Shown piece after piece: positions 24,578 to 34,443 of a stretch of 64,000 nucleotides of DNA. The notes beneath the pieces were generated by a model. The model searched no databases and was not told the origin of the DNA. It saw only the letters and a list, made by a program, of their open reading frames with translations. The stretch comes from Flavobacterium microcysteis (GTDB lineage: Bacteria > Bacteroidota > Bacteroidia > Flavobacteriales > Flavobacteriaceae), in the NCBI RefSeq assembly GCF_006385255.1, contig NZ_VFJE01000056.1, positions 806,001-870,000 on the forward strand. The letters run 5' to 3'. Position 1 is the stretch's first letter. Each line of letters begins with the position of its first letter. A program made the position numbers and the translations under genes.

Positions 24578-24886
24578 TTTTTTTATCGGTTAAAAGAAGA
24601 CTATTCTACTATTAGAATTAGTCATAAAATTTTATTTATTTTAAATTAAGTACTGTATATTGATAATGAAAAGATAAAAAAAAACAGAAAAAAACTCAAT
24701 CAAAGTCAAAATCTAAAAAACCAACAACAGTATTCCTTAATTATTATTATTATCACTATAATTTTAATACTCGTTTTGTTGTTTTTGATATTGGAAGTTA
24801 CCGCAAAATAATTGGTATTACTACAATAATTAATAATCATTATAAATAATGTAATAAATTAAAAATAAAATCTTATTTTTACAGTC
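24578..24886. other. AT-rich intergenic region without genes
   Basis: About 310 bases of very AT-rich sequence follow the pseudogene tail. No ORF, hairpin or tRNA was found. TATTTTTAC just before the next start codon may be its -7 element. Confidence 0.5.
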
Positions 24887-25207
24887 TTGAGAATAACAAA
24901 CACCATACTATCAATTATAGTTATATTCCTTTCTTGTATCCCTTGCGGAGACAAGGAACAAGTTGTTTCGTTTGAAAAAATTATTGTAAACAATAGTTCA
25001 GATCAACAACATGACAAAGATGTTTGTTCACCTTTTTGTGTTTGTAATTGTTATGGATGTCAGGGCTTCACTTACAATACTACTACCTACTATTATATTT
25101 TCTTTTCTGTTAAATTGATAATTGACAAAAAAGTACCTGAATACAAATCGATGCTTACTTCCAATTTCTACGGAAGTATTTGGCAACCGCCACAAATTAC
25201 TGCTTAA
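24887..25207 (+). CDS. Small DUF6660-like exported Cys-rich protein
   Basis: This 106-residue protein is read from a TTG start, because no ATG precedes the signal segment in frame. Residues 3-20 are hydrophobic, followed by CGDKEQ. A Cys-rich patch VCSPFCVCNCYGCQGF (about 46-61) precedes a hydrophobic stretch and the C-terminal NFYGSIWQPPQI. Small proteins of this shape (DUF6660) commonly lead Bacteroidota CzcA/CusA operons, and the Cys cluster suggests metal binding outside the inner membrane. The RND gene begins 145 bases downstream. A decayed copy of its tail lies at 24485-24577. Confidence 0.65.
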   Translation: MRITNTILSIIVIFLSCIPCGDKEQVVSFEKIIVNNSSDQQHDKDVCSPFCVCNCYGCQGFTYNTTTYYYIFFSVKLIIDKKVPEYKSMLTSNFYGSIWQPPQITA

Positions 25208-25352
25208 TTTTTTTATTAATGACTAAATAAATAGCGATTAATGACTTATGCATTGATCCAACTATTGATTTTCATTAATCATTTTACAGTTTTTGATATA
25301 TTCAATTGCTGTGAACTATAAATTAATCATTAAACAGTAATCATTTTCAATT

Positions 25353-28300
25353 GTGTTAGACAAAATCATTCATTTTAGTATAAATAACAAGTTCATCATT
25401 GGTTTGATGACGTTGTTTCTAATCATTTGGGGGGTTTGGAGTGCTTCCAAATTACCCATCGATGCCGTACCGGATATTACAAACAATCAGGTACAAATTA
25501 TTACGCTTTGCCCAACATTGGCAGGGCAGGAAGTAGAACAATTAGTAACTTTTCCAATTGAACAAAGCATTGCAAATCTTCCAGATTTAGAAGAAACCCG
25601 AAGTATTTCACGCTTTGGCTTGTCGGTAATAACAGTAGTTTTTGATGATGATGTAAATATTTATTTTGCACGTCAATTAATCAGCGAACGACTGAAAGAA
25701 GCAACTAGTCAAATTCCTGAAGGAATTGGAACACCAGAACTAGGTCCTGTCAGTACTGGTCTTGGTGAAGTATATCAATATATTTTACATCCAAAAAAAG
25801 GTAGTGAAAAGAAGTATTCCGCAATGGATTTACGTTCTATGCAGGACTGGATAGTAGCGAGACAACTCAACGGAACTCCGGGAATTGCCGAAATAAATAG
25901 TTTTGGCGGAAAACTAAAACAATATGAAGTTGGCGTTAACCCAAATCGCCTCAAGGCAATGGGAGTAACTATTCCCGATATTTTCACCGCTTTAGAAAAA
26001 AACAATCAAAACACGGGTGGTGCATATATCGACAAGAAACCAAATGCCTACTTTATTCGTGGCGTTGGGCTAGTGACTTCATTGGAAGATGTAAAAAACA
26101 TCGTGGTAAAAAGCAATCCCAACAGCGTTCCTATTTTTATAAAAGATGTAGCTGAAGTAAAATTTGGCAATGCAGTGCGTTACGGTGCAATGACATATAA
26201 TGGAAAGGTGGATGCCGTTGGAGGCGTTGTAATGATGCTAAAAGGGGCAAATAGTAATGAAGTAGTACAAAGGATAAAAGACAAAATGATTATTATACAG
26301 AAATCCTTGCCTGATGATGTGATTGTAGAACCATTTATTGACCGAAGTAAATTTGTTAACCGTGCAATTTCTACAGTCGAAAAAAACTTAATTGAAGGAG
26401 CTTTAATAGTAATTTTTGTATTGGTTTTATTTCTCGGAAATCTGCGTGCTGGCCTTATTGTTGCTTCTGCAATACCACTTTCAATGCTTTTTGCATTGGG
26501 GTTAATGAAAATATTTGGAGTAAGTGCAAACCTTATGAGTTTGGGAGCAATAGATTTTGGGTTAATTGTAGATGGCGCCGTAATTATTGTAGAAGCTACT
26601 CTTCATCATTTAGGGATGCGGAAATCCAGACAAATACTCACACAACAGGAAATGGATAATGAAGTATTTGTATCTGCTTCCAAAATTCGTAGTAGTGCTG
26701 CTTTTGGAGAAATCATTATCTTAATTGTATATATTCCCATTCTTACTTTGGTAGGTATAGAAGGCAAAATGTTTAGTCCAATGGCTCAAACAGTTGGCTT
26801 CGCTATATTCGGAGCTTTGATACTTTCCTTAACCTATATTCCGATGATGTGTGCGTTATTCCTATCAAAAACAGCATCGTCAAAAGAAACACTTTCAGAT
26901 AGAATGATGAAGTGGCTACAAAAAACATATCAGCCCTTATTAGAAAGAGCTATTAAAATAAAATATCGCCTAATAGGAATTACTGTTGGGGTATTTGTTT
27001 TTAGCCTTTTATTATTTAGTGGAATGGGTGGCGAGTTTATACCACAGTTGCAAGAAGGAGATTTTGCTTTTGAATTTAAAATGCCTCTTGAAACATCGTT
27101 GTCCCAAAGTATTGAAACTTCAATGCAGGCTTCAAGAATTGTCAAGCAATTTGATGAAGTGAAAATTGTGGTTGGGAAAACGGGTGCCGGAGAAGTGCCC
27201 ACTGACCCAATGCCTCCCGGATCAACCGATTTGATGATTATTCTGAAACCGCAAGACGAATGGAAATCCGGCAGAACCTATGATGAATTAGGCGATGCAA
27301 TAGAAGACAAGTTAAGAATAATTCCAGGTGTTTTTGCCGAAAAAAGTCAACCCATTCAAATGAAATTTAATGAATTGATGACAGGAATTAAGCAAGATGT
27401 CGCCATAAAAATATTTGGGGAAAACTTGGATAGTCTTTCTGTATATGCCAAAAAAGTGGAAAATGTGATTGTAAACGTAAAGGGCGTTTCTACACCCCAA
27501 GTGGAACAAGTCGATGGCTTGCCACAAATCAACATCGAATACGACCGTTTGCGCATTGCCAATTATGGGCTAAATGTAGAAGACATCAATAGTGTTGTAA
27601 GTACTGCTTTTGCAGGAAAATCGGCAGGTGTAGTGTATGAAAACGAACGGAAATTCGACTTAGTGGTGCGTTTGGACAGTACATCAAGAAGAAGTATCGA
27701 CGATGTGAATAATCTATTGATACCAACACCTACTGGCAATCAAATTCCATTATCACAAGTGGCAAAGGTAGATTTTAAATTAGGACCGGCACAAATAAGT
27801 CGTGAAGCGGGAAAACGTAGAATTGTAATTGGATTTAATATCCAAGATAGAGATGTTCAAAGTGTGGTAAATGAAATTCAGGATAAATTAGCAACAAAAG
27901 TAAAGTTGCCTTCAGGTTATTATTTTACTTATGGAGGCACATTTGAAAACTTACAAAAAGCATCCAATCGTTTGATGATTGCCGTGCCAATATCATTACT
28001 TCTTATTTTTATGCTTTTATATTTCACGTTTAATTCTATGAAACAAGCCAGTTTAATATTTTCAGCAATTCCAATGAGTGCCATTGGTGGCGTGTTTGCT
28101 TTGCTTATTCGAGGAATGCCTTTTAGTATTTCCGCAGGTATTGGTTTTATTGCATTGTTTGGTGTAGCCGTATTAAACGGGATTGTATTGATCGGTACAT
28201 TCAACCAGCTCGAAAAAGAAGGTTGGGATGATGTTATAAAACGGGTAATTGAAGGCACAAAAATCAGACTGCGCCCAGTATTAATGACCGCTACAGTTGC

Positions 28301-29663
28301 GTCTTTAGGCTTTTTACCAATGGCATTATCACACAGTGCAGGTGCCGAAGTACAAAAACCATTGGCAACCGTAGTTATTGGCGGACTAATCACAGCCACA
28401 TTTTTAACCCTATTTGTACTGCCTTTGCTTTACATCATATTCAACACAAAAATTAAATTGAAAAGAAAATCAATTACTACGCTTCTTATTATTGGATTCT
28501 TATTTTCTTTCAATAATGGTCAGGCGCAATCCCGAAAAACCATTGACGAGGTTTTGAATTTGGGTTTAAAGGACAATTTGCAATACAATATCAATCAATC
28601 TCAAATCTCAAAAAATCAGTTTTTGATAAAAGGGAATAAGGAATTTCCTAAAACAGGCATTTTTGTAGAAAATGAAGATTTGCGACCTTCTGATAAAACC
28701 GGAGTTTGGAAAATCGGTTTACAGCAAAGCTTTTATATGCCACAGGTAAACCAAGCCAAGAAAAATTACTATCAAGAGCAGACCAAATATTACGAATTCA
28801 ACAGAGAAGTAATCAATACTGAATTGAAAAAAAATATTCGCTCAGTATATTATCAATTATGGTATTTGCAAGACAAAGCGGCTTTATATCAGCGATTAGA
28901 TAGTATTTATGTTGGATTGCTAAAAACCACTATTGTAAAAGTAAAAACGGGAGAAAGTGCCGGTATCGAAAAAATTTCGGCTAATGTTAAGTTGAAAGAA
29001 ATTGAAACCAACATCAAGCAGCTTCAAAAAGAAATGCTAATGCAACAACAAGCATTAATGCAATTACTCAATACTTCAGAAGCGATTTTGCCACTTTCTA
29101 AATCATTGGAAAAATTAGAATATGGCTTACAAAGTACGTCAGACAACCATCCAAATCTTCTTTTATTGCAACAAAATGTTGCTATCGCCAATAGTGAAAT
29201 CGCTATTCAAAAAAGCAGCCGCTTACCTGAATTTTCTGGTCGGTTTTTTTCACAAAAATTATATGGAGTTGAGGATCCATATACCGGTTTCTCATTTTCA
29301 ACTTCATTCCCAATATTTGGAAGCGGAGCCAATAGAAACAAAATAAAAGCAGCCAAAACAGAAAAAGAGGTGCAAGAACAACAATTGCAATATCAAACAC
29401 AAATACTAAAATCATCTTTGGCACAACGCCAGACAGAAGTTGAAAAAAGTGTATCGGGCCTGCAATTTTATGAAACTTCAGGTTTGCATCAAGCTGAAGA
29501 AATTATAAAAGCAGCTAATCAATCCTATCGAGCTGGAGAAATAAGTTATGCCGATTTTTCATTGTATTTAAGCCAAGCTATCGAAATACGAAAAAATTAT
29601 TTAGACAATCTAAATGCGTACAATCAAGCGATTATTGAATACAATTATTTCACAAACAAATAA
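25353..29663 (+). CDS. czcA: CzcA-type RND heavy-metal efflux pump fused to a TolC-like domain (1,436 aa)
   Basis: Residues 1 to about 1031 form a heavy-metal-efflux RND pump. It starts at GTG with LDKIIHFSINNKFIIGLM. The proton-relay helix has DFGLIVDGAVIIVEA (about 402-416), like the zinc/cobalt/nickel CzcA group rather than the silver/copper CusA group. The pore and docking domains carry EVEQLVTFPIEQ and PGVFAEKSQPIQMKFNELMT. After the last membrane helices, KLKRKSITTLLIIGFLFSF and NNGQAQ (about 1036-1055) form a signal-peptide-like segment. A TolC-like outer-membrane-channel domain (about 1056-1436; KTIDEVLNLGLKDNLQ, ANQSYRAGEISYADF) ends the protein. The pump exports divalent cations from periplasm or cytoplasm. 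The adaptor gene follows after 11 bases. Confidence 0.92.
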   Translation: MLDKIIHFSINNKFIIGLMTLFLIIWGVWSASKLPIDAVPDITNNQVQIITLCPTLAGQEVEQLVTFPIEQSIANLPDLEETRSISRFGLSVITVVFDDDVNIYFARQLISERLKEATSQIPEGIGTPELGPVSTGLGEVYQYILHPKKGSEKKYSAMDLRSMQDWIVARQLNGTPGIAEINSFGGKLKQYEVGVNPNRLKAMGVTIPDIFTALEKNNQNTGGAYIDKKPNAYFIRGVGLVTSLEDVKNIVVKSNPNSVPIFIKDVAEVKFGNAVRYGAMTYNGKVDAVGGVVMMLKGANSNEVVQRIKDKMIIIQKSLPDDVIVEPFIDRSKFVNRAISTVEKNLIEGALIVIFVLVLFLGNLRAGLIVASAIPLSMLFALGLMKIFGVSANLMSLGAIDFGLIVDGAVIIVEATLHHLGMRKSRQILTQQEMDNEVFVSASKIRSSAAFGEIIILIVYIPILTLVGIEGKMFSPMAQTVGFAIFGALILSLTYIPMMCALFLSKTASSKETLSDRMMKWLQKTYQPLLERAIKIKYRLIGITVGVFVFSLLLFSGMGGEFIPQLQEGDFAFEFKMPLETSLSQSIETSMQASRIVKQFDEVKIVVGKTGAGEVPTDPMPPGSTDLMIILKPQDEWKSGRTYDELGDAIEDKLRIIPGVFAEKSQPIQMKFNELMTGIKQDVAIKIFGENLDSLSVYAKKVENVIVNVKGVSTPQVEQVDGLPQINIEYDRLRIANYGLNVEDINSVVSTAFAGKSAGVVYENERKFDLVVRLDSTSRRSIDDVNNLLIPTPTGNQIPLSQVAKVDFKLGPAQISREAGKRRIVIGFNIQDRDVQSVVNEIQDKLATKVKLPSGYYFTYGGTFENLQKASNRLMIAVPISLLLIFMLLYFTFNSMKQASLIFSAIPMSAIGGVFALLIRGMPFSISAGIGFIALFGVAVLNGIVLIGTFNQLEKEGWDDVIKRVIEGTKIRLRPVLMTATVASLGFLPMALSHSAGAEVQKPLATVVIGGLITATFLTLFVLPLLYIIFNTKIKLKRKSITTLLIIGFLFSFNNGQAQSRKTIDEVLNLGLKDNLQYNINQSQISKNQFLIKGNKEFPKTGIFVENEDLRPSDKTGVWKIGLQQSFYMPQVNQAKKNYYQEQTKYYEFNREVINTELKKNIRSVYYQLWYLQDKAALYQRLDSIYVGLLKTTIVKVKTGESAGIEKISANVKLKEIETNIKQLQKEMLMQQQALMQLLNTSEAILPLSKSLEKLEYGLQSTSDNHPNLLLLQQNVAIANSEIAIQKSSRLPEFSGRFFSQKLYGVEDPYTGFSFSTSFPIFGSGANRNKIKAAKTEKEVQEQQLQYQTQILKSSLAQRQTEVEKSVSGLQFYETSGLHQAEEIIKAANQSYRAGEISYADFSLYLSQAIEIRKNYLDNLNAYNQAIIEYNYFTNK

Positions 29664-29674
29664 ATTTCACAAAT

Positions 29675-30931
29675 ATGAAATCTTTAAAAATAAAATATAA
29701 AAATTGTTTTTTGCTTTTTGCCCTTTGTCTATTTCTTATTTCCTGCGGTAATAAAGAAAATAAACCTCAAGAAGAAGAAGAAAAAATAGTAAAAGAAGAA
29801 GCAGAACCAATAATTGCTTCGCTCACAGCGGAACAAATAAAAACGGTCGATATCCAATATGGAATAATTGAGCAAAAGCAATTAACGGCAATACTAAAAG
29901 CCAATGGAGTATTACGCGCACCTAACAATAACAAAGCAAATGCAACCTCGTTGTATGGTGGCGTTATTAAAACCATCAACGTGCAATTGGGTGATTATGT
30001 AAAAAAAGGACAAGTAATTGCCACTATTGCCAATCCGCAATTCATACAATTGCAAGAAGAATATTTGAGTACTGCCAGTAAAATAATCTTTGCAGAGCAA
30101 GAAGTAGCAAGGCAAAAAGAACTGAATGAGGGTAATGCAGGAGCACTGAAAAATTACCAAAGTGCCAATGCAGAACTAAAATCACTGAGAACTCGCAGAG
30201 CCTCTTTACAACAGCAAATTCAAATGATGGGCATAAACCCAAATAGTTTAAGCAACAGCACTTTGCGTTCGGCATTGTCGGTTACAAGTCCGATTAGCGG
30301 TACTATAACCAATATATTTGCGAAAATAGGAAGTTATGTTGATGTCTCTTCACCAGTTGCCGAAATTGTGGATAACTCACAATTACGTTTGGATTTGAAT
30401 GTATTTGAGAAAGATTTACCGATGCTCAAAGTCGGAAAAAATATTCATTTCAGAATTACCAATAATTCAGGCGAAGACTATAATGCAAAAATATATTCAA
30501 TAGGTGCTTCTTTTGAAAACGATAGTAAGTCAATCCCTGTTCACGCAACAATTCAAGGCAATAAATCGGGGCTAATTGATGGAATGAATATAACCGCAAT
30601 TGTGAGTTTAAATGATATTACTACAAATGCAGTCCCTAATGATGCCATTGTGAGTGCAGATGGCAAAGACTATATTTTTGTTGTTACCAATAAACAAGCC
30701 GAAGAAGAAAAACCAGAAGAAGGAGAAGACAAAAAAGAACCGGAAACAAAAGGTAAAGTAGAAGAGGTAAAAAATACCAATTTTGAAAAATTTGAAGTGA
30801 TAAAAGGCGTTTCTAATATGGGCTATACTGCAATCACACTGGTAAAAGACATTCCGTCAAATGTCAAAATTGTAACTAAAGGAGCATTTTTTGTAAATGC
30901 AAAATTGACAAACAAAGGAGAAGAAGAATAA
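29675..30931 (+). CDS. czcB: RND efflux periplasmic adaptor, lipoprotein (CzcB/CusB type)
   Basis: This is the 418-residue membrane-fusion protein of the pump. The lipobox LISC (about residues 22-25) is preceded by a hydrophobic signal. The biotinyl-lipoyl halves are YGGVIKTINVQLGDYVKKGQ (about 93-112) and VTSPISGTITNIFAKIGSYV (about 205-224), with an alpha hairpin between. Near residues 345-365 lies an acidic-basic linker (EEEKPEEGEDKKEPETKG) that is longer than usual. It joins the RND pump to the outer-membrane channel. It sits 11 bases after czcA and 18 bases before the ATPase gene, in one operon. Confidence 0.92.
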   Translation: MKSLKIKYKNCFLLFALCLFLISCGNKENKPQEEEEKIVKEEAEPIIASLTAEQIKTVDIQYGIIEQKQLTAILKANGVLRAPNNNKANATSLYGGVIKTINVQLGDYVKKGQVIATIANPQFIQLQEEYLSTASKIIFAEQEVARQKELNEGNAGALKNYQSANAELKSLRTRRASLQQQIQMMGINPNSLSNSTLRSALSVTSPISGTITNIFAKIGSYVDVSSPVAEIVDNSQLRLDLNVFEKDLPMLKVGKNIHFRITNNSGEDYNAKIYSIGASFENDSKSIPVHATIQGNKSGLIDGMNITAIVSLNDITTNAVPNDAIVSADGKDYIFVVTNKQAEEEKPEEGEDKKEPETKGKVEEVKNTNFEKFEVIKGVSNMGYTAITLVKDIPSNVKIVTKGAFFVNAKLTNKGEEE

Positions 30932-30949
30932 TCACTAATAATACTGAAA

Positions 30950-32938
30950 ATGACGCACCAACATATATACGATGAACAAGGCAAACAGCTTTGTTGCACA
31001 TTAGAACAAAAAATAAACCAAAAGACAGAAGACTATTCAGAAGATGATGGTCATGAATACGACCACTCAGAAAATAGTGAAAGCAAATTTAGAATGTTCT
31101 TACCAGCCATCATTAGCTTAGTTTTATTGCTTATTGCTATTGGTTTTGATAATTATTACGAACAAGCTTGGTTCAAAGGTTGGATACGCATTGCGTGGTA
31201 TATTGTTGCTTATGTTCCAGTGGGTTTACCGGTTTTAAAAGAAGCATTTGAAAACATAGGAAAAGGCGTGATATTTTCTGAGTTTTTATTAATGGGTATT
31301 GCTACAATTGGAGCATTTGCAATCGGACAATTTCCCGAAGGCGTTGCTGTAATGTTATTTTATGCCATTGGTGAAATTTTTCAAAAATTGGCAGTACAAA
31401 GAGCTAAATCCAATATCAAATTATTGTTAGACCAAAGACCAGATGAAGTAACGATTTTAGAAAATAATGCTACCAAAACCATAAAAGCCAAAAGAGCAAA
31501 AATCGGTAATATTATACAACTCAAAGCAGGAGAAAAATTAGGTTTAGATGGCGTATTACTATCAAAAGTAGCATCTTTTAATACGGCGGCGTTAACAGGA
31601 GAAAGCAAACCTGATACCAAGCAAAAAGGCGAACCTGTTCTTGCCGGAATGATTAACCTTAATGCAGTTGTTCAAGTTGAAGTAACTACAGCTTATACAG
31701 ATAGCAAGTTGTCAAAAATCTTGGAAATGGTACAGGAGGCAACCGCCAAAAAAGCACCAACGGAACTGTTTATTCGAAAATTTGCCAAAATATATACACC
31801 TATAGTTGTGTTTTTAGCAATAGGAATATGTGTATTACCGATGCTTTTTGTAGAAAACTACGTTTTCAACGATTGGCTATATAGAGCATTAGTTTTCTTG
31901 GTTATTTCCTGTCCTTGTGCGTTAGTAATTTCAATTCCGTTAGGATATTTTGGCGGAATTGGTGCAGCAAGTAAAAACGGAATTCTGGTCAAAGGATCCA
32001 ATTTTCTCGATATAATGGCATCTATACAAGTAGTCGTTATGGATAAAACAGGAACGCTAACTAAAGGCGTTTTCAAAGTTCAAAAAGTAATGGCCATTGG
32101 TGTTTCCGAAGCAGATTTAGTAAAATATACTGCGGCACTCGAAACCAAATCCACACACCCTGTTGGAACGGCTATTATCGAATATGCAAAAGGGTCAGAA
32201 AAAAACACAAATGTAACCGAAGTAGAAGAAATTGCAGGTCACGGACTAAAAGGAAAGGTGGACGGAAACGAAATCTTGGCAGGAAATGTAAAACTGATGA
32301 AGCAATTCAAAATTAGTTACGATGCTGGAATTGATGATACACCATTTACAATCATCGTTATTGCTATTAATCAAAAATATGCAGGATACTTTCTAATTGC
32401 TGATGAAATCAAAGAAGACGCAAAACAAGCTATCGAAAGTTTACATAAAATAAATGTAAAAACAGTAATGCTTTCAGGCGACAAACAAGCCGTTGTTAAT
32501 GCTGTTGCCAAAGAATTAAATATCGATCAGGCTTTTGGTGATTTGTTACCCGAAAACAAAGTCGAAAAAGTAGAGGAGCTAAAATCACAAAATCTAAAAT
32601 TAGCCTTCGTAGGTGATGGCGTAAACGATGCGCCGGTAGTTGCCCTTGCTGATGCCGGAATTGCAATGGGTGGTTTGGGAAGCGATGCTACCATTGAAAC
32701 TGCTGATATCGTAATTCAAAACGACCAACCTCATAAAATTTTCACAGCTATAAACATTGGTAGAAAAACAAAACAGATTGTTTTTCAAAACATTAGCTTG
32801 GCATTTGCAGTAAAAGCAATTGTATTAGTGCTTGGCGCAGGAGGTTTAGCCACTATGTGGGAAGCTGTTTTCGCTGATGTAGGTGTCGCTTTGTTGGCGA
32901 TTTTGAATGCAGTTAGAATACAACGAATGAAGTTTTAG
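30950..32938 (+). CDS. zntA: P1B-type ATPase, Zn2+/Cd2+/Co2+ exporter
   Basis: This 662-residue inner-membrane pump has a His/Asp/Glu-rich N-terminus (DDGHEYDHSENSES) in place of an HMA domain, plus an early CC. Membrane motif SCPCALVISIPLGYFG (about 322-337) includes the CPC metal site. DKTGTLTKG (about 364) is the phosphorylation loop, and HPVGTAIIEY and GDGVNDAPVV the ATP-binding and hinge motifs. Helix 8 ends ADVGVALLAILNA, with the Asp typical of zinc/cadmium pumps. It exports divalent metal from the cytoplasm to the periplasm, where the RND pump can take over. A strong terminator follows. Confidence 0.93.
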   Translation: MTHQHIYDEQGKQLCCTLEQKINQKTEDYSEDDGHEYDHSENSESKFRMFLPAIISLVLLLIAIGFDNYYEQAWFKGWIRIAWYIVAYVPVGLPVLKEAFENIGKGVIFSEFLLMGIATIGAFAIGQFPEGVAVMLFYAIGEIFQKLAVQRAKSNIKLLLDQRPDEVTILENNATKTIKAKRAKIGNIIQLKAGEKLGLDGVLLSKVASFNTAALTGESKPDTKQKGEPVLAGMINLNAVVQVEVTTAYTDSKLSKILEMVQEATAKKAPTELFIRKFAKIYTPIVVFLAIGICVLPMLFVENYVFNDWLYRALVFLVISCPCALVISIPLGYFGGIGAASKNGILVKGSNFLDIMASIQVVVMDKTGTLTKGVFKVQKVMAIGVSEADLVKYTAALETKSTHPVGTAIIEYAKGSEKNTNVTEVEEIAGHGLKGKVDGNEILAGNVKLMKQFKISYDAGIDDTPFTIIVIAINQKYAGYFLIADEIKEDAKQAIESLHKINVKTVMLSGDKQAVVNAVAKELNIDQAFGDLLPENKVEKVEELKSQNLKLAFVGDGVNDAPVVALADAGIAMGGLGSDATIETADIVIQNDQPHKIFTAINIGRKTKQIVFQNISLAFAVKAIVLVLGAGGLATMWEAVFADVGVALLAILNAVRIQRMKF

Positions 32939-32959
32939 AGTTTGTTATTGTCTAATCTT

Positions 32960-32999
32960 AAAAAATGAGACTTGTTGTAAAAGACAAGCCTCATTTTTA
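32960..32999 (+). terminator. Terminator of the divalent-metal efflux operon
   Basis: The stem AAAAATGAG + CTTGT pairs with ACAAG + CTCATTTTT, with one mismatch and an 8-base loop, ending in a T-run. It lies just after the ATPase stop codon. Confidence 0.8.
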
Positions 33000-33164
33000 T
33001 ATTTAAAAATAGTTATATCTTTTCAAAAACAATAAACTTCTTTCCGCCGAAGAACGATAACAATAACCTTTAGTCAATCTGTAAAAAATGTGTTATTGTC
33101 ATTTGTTTAAAGTTAGACTTAGTAGTGTCTTCATAAAAATCAGAATAATGTTTTTAATATTTAT

Positions 33165-33198
33165 TTTGTTAAAATTAAAAATATTCTAACTAATTTTG
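33165..33198 (+). promoter_or_regulatory. Bacteroidota-type promoter for the first Cys-rich gene
   Basis: TTTG at 33165-33168 is followed by TAATTTTG at 33191-33198, with a 22-base spacer. This is close to the TTTG/N19-21/TAnnTTTG consensus. Transcription would begin about 12 bases before the ATG at 33218. Confidence 0.6.
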
Positions 33199-33217
33199 AC
33201 ATTATTATTCCTTTCAT

Positions 33218-33586
33218 ATGAATAGATTTTACATGATACTAATTGTTATACTTGGCTTATTCCTAATGCCAACAATGACTTTTGCTTGTGAAAAAATTGT
33301 GGTAAAGCATTCTTGCACAAAAGAAACTTCTAAAACTCAGAAGGATGACTGCTGTTGCAAAACGAATCATTCAAAAAATAACAATCACGATGGCTGCGGA
33401 GGAAAATGCGGGCATTCTATGTGTGGCTGCGGCTCAATATGTAATGGAGAAATCACTTTTTTAAATGAACTGCAATTCAAAAGCAATTCGCTTAATTTTT
33501 ATTCTGAAAAGCAAAAATTTTATAATTCAGAAACCTTTATTTCTTTCGGTTTCCATTCTCTTTGGCTTATACCTAAAATAGGCTAA
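33218..33586 (+). CDS. Small secreted Cys/His-rich protein, copy 1
   Basis: This 122-residue protein starts with a signal peptide (residues 1-23; ...MPTMTFAC). A Cys/His-rich middle (about 32-75) reads CTKETSKTQKDDCCCKTNHS, then HDGCGGKCGHSMCGCGSIC. The C-terminal part (ITFLNELQFKSNSLNFYSEK ... FHSLWLIPKIG) is shared with the paralogue at 34444-34815. The cysteine spacing suggests metal binding in the cell envelope, but no named domain was recognised. A hairpin and a DUF3347 pseudogene follow, so the gene belongs to a duplicated metal module. Confidence 0.8.
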   Translation: MNRFYMILIVILGLFLMPTMTFACEKIVVKHSCTKETSKTQKDDCCCKTNHSKNNNHDGCGGKCGHSMCGCGSICNGEITFLNELQFKSNSLNFYSEKQKFYNSETFISFGFHSLWLIPKIG

Positions 33587-33593
33587 ATTTTAC

Positions 33594-33619
33594 TTTTGAC
33601 AGCCATTAGTGTGTCAAAA
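33594..33619. repeat. Hairpin after Cys-rich gene, copy 1
   Basis: The perfect 8-bp arms TTTTGACA/TGTCAAAA enclose the loop GCCATTAGTG. The same hairpin, with loop GCCATAAGTG and longer arms, follows the paralogous gene at 34819-34852. There is no T-run after it, so it is not a standard terminator. A second inverted repeat, ATGACAAA-N8-TTTGTCAT, is at 33666-33689. Confidence 0.6.
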
Positions 33620-33739
33620 TTAAAGCATATTCTGCTTACAATTATTTTATTTTCCCGTTAATTCAATGACAAAAACAGGGCTTTGTCATGCCGTCTTTTT
33701 TTGTCATTGTTTAACAAATCTTATTTAAAAAAATCCAAA

Positions 33740-34143
33740 ATGAAATCATTAATAAATATAACGATAGCAATACTGCTATTGTTATCAGTTGGGATATCCA
33801 ATGCCTAAACTAAAGAGCAACTCAAACCGGTTTTCGATAATTACTTTTTATTAAAAGATGCATTGGTAAAAGCAGATGGTACAGCTGCTACCTCAGCATC
33901 AAAAGAATTATCGACCGCAATATCTTCTGCTAAAATGAAAATGCTAAAAACAGATGAACATATGATCTGGATGAAAGTATCTAAAGATTTAACTGCTGAG
34001 GCAAAAAATATTTCAGAGACGCAGGATATTAAAAGTAGCAAGAATTTTTCAATCCAGTTCACAAGAAACAAAAAAGCTTGTAAATCATTACTTTTACAAG
34101 TTTTTTTCGATTCAAATATGTATTTTGCTAAGTTCTTAAAATG
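33740..34143 (+). pseudogene. DUF3347 pseudogene, nonsense and frameshift
   Basis: Reading from the ATG at 33740 gives a signal peptide (KSLINITIAILLLLSVGISN) and then a TAA at 33806, where CAA would complete the usual SNAQT. Beyond the stop the frame continues as FDNYFLLKDALVKADGTAAT to AEAKNISETQDIK, closely matching residues 138-215 of the HMA-DUF3347 protein at 34965. After DIK a one-base shift is needed to keep similarity (VARIFQSSSQETKKL). The C-terminal CPM and CG motifs are gone. It is the decayed counterpart of the intact downstream copy. Confidence 0.75.
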
Positions 34144-34443
34144 ATAATTCTCTATATATTAACAAATTAAATGTCAGAATTTCAACAGGCTATTAAATTA
34201 AAATTCCATGATAAATACTACTGGAATGTAAAGCGATAAATTCTCAATTTGTTGAGATTTATGTATAAACGAGATATTATATACCGATGACATTGCTAAA
34301 CAGTTGCAATTATCAGTTACGTAAGAGGACATGCACTACCTAAATTATGATTCTGCACTACTTTAGTAGGAGCAAAAAATATAACATTTAATTATTAAAA
34401 ATTGGATTTAAATAATTATCTTTGCTTTATATTTTTACTTCTC
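34144..34443 (+). promoter_or_regulatory. Gap with promoter for the second Cys-rich gene and possible coding debris
   Basis: About 300 bases lie here without a supported gene. TATCTTTG at 34417-34424, 20 bases before the ATG at 34444, is an excellent -7 element, though no TTTG lies at -33. Earlier in the gap, short broken frames (a 23-codon ORF near 34171 and a DIAKQLQLSVT string near 34290) look like remnants of a gene, too short to name. Confidence 0.45.

Noticed and set aside
34144..34400. Broken frames between the DUF3347 pseudogene and the second Cys-rich gene
   Set aside because: They contain several stops and are too short to assign to a family.
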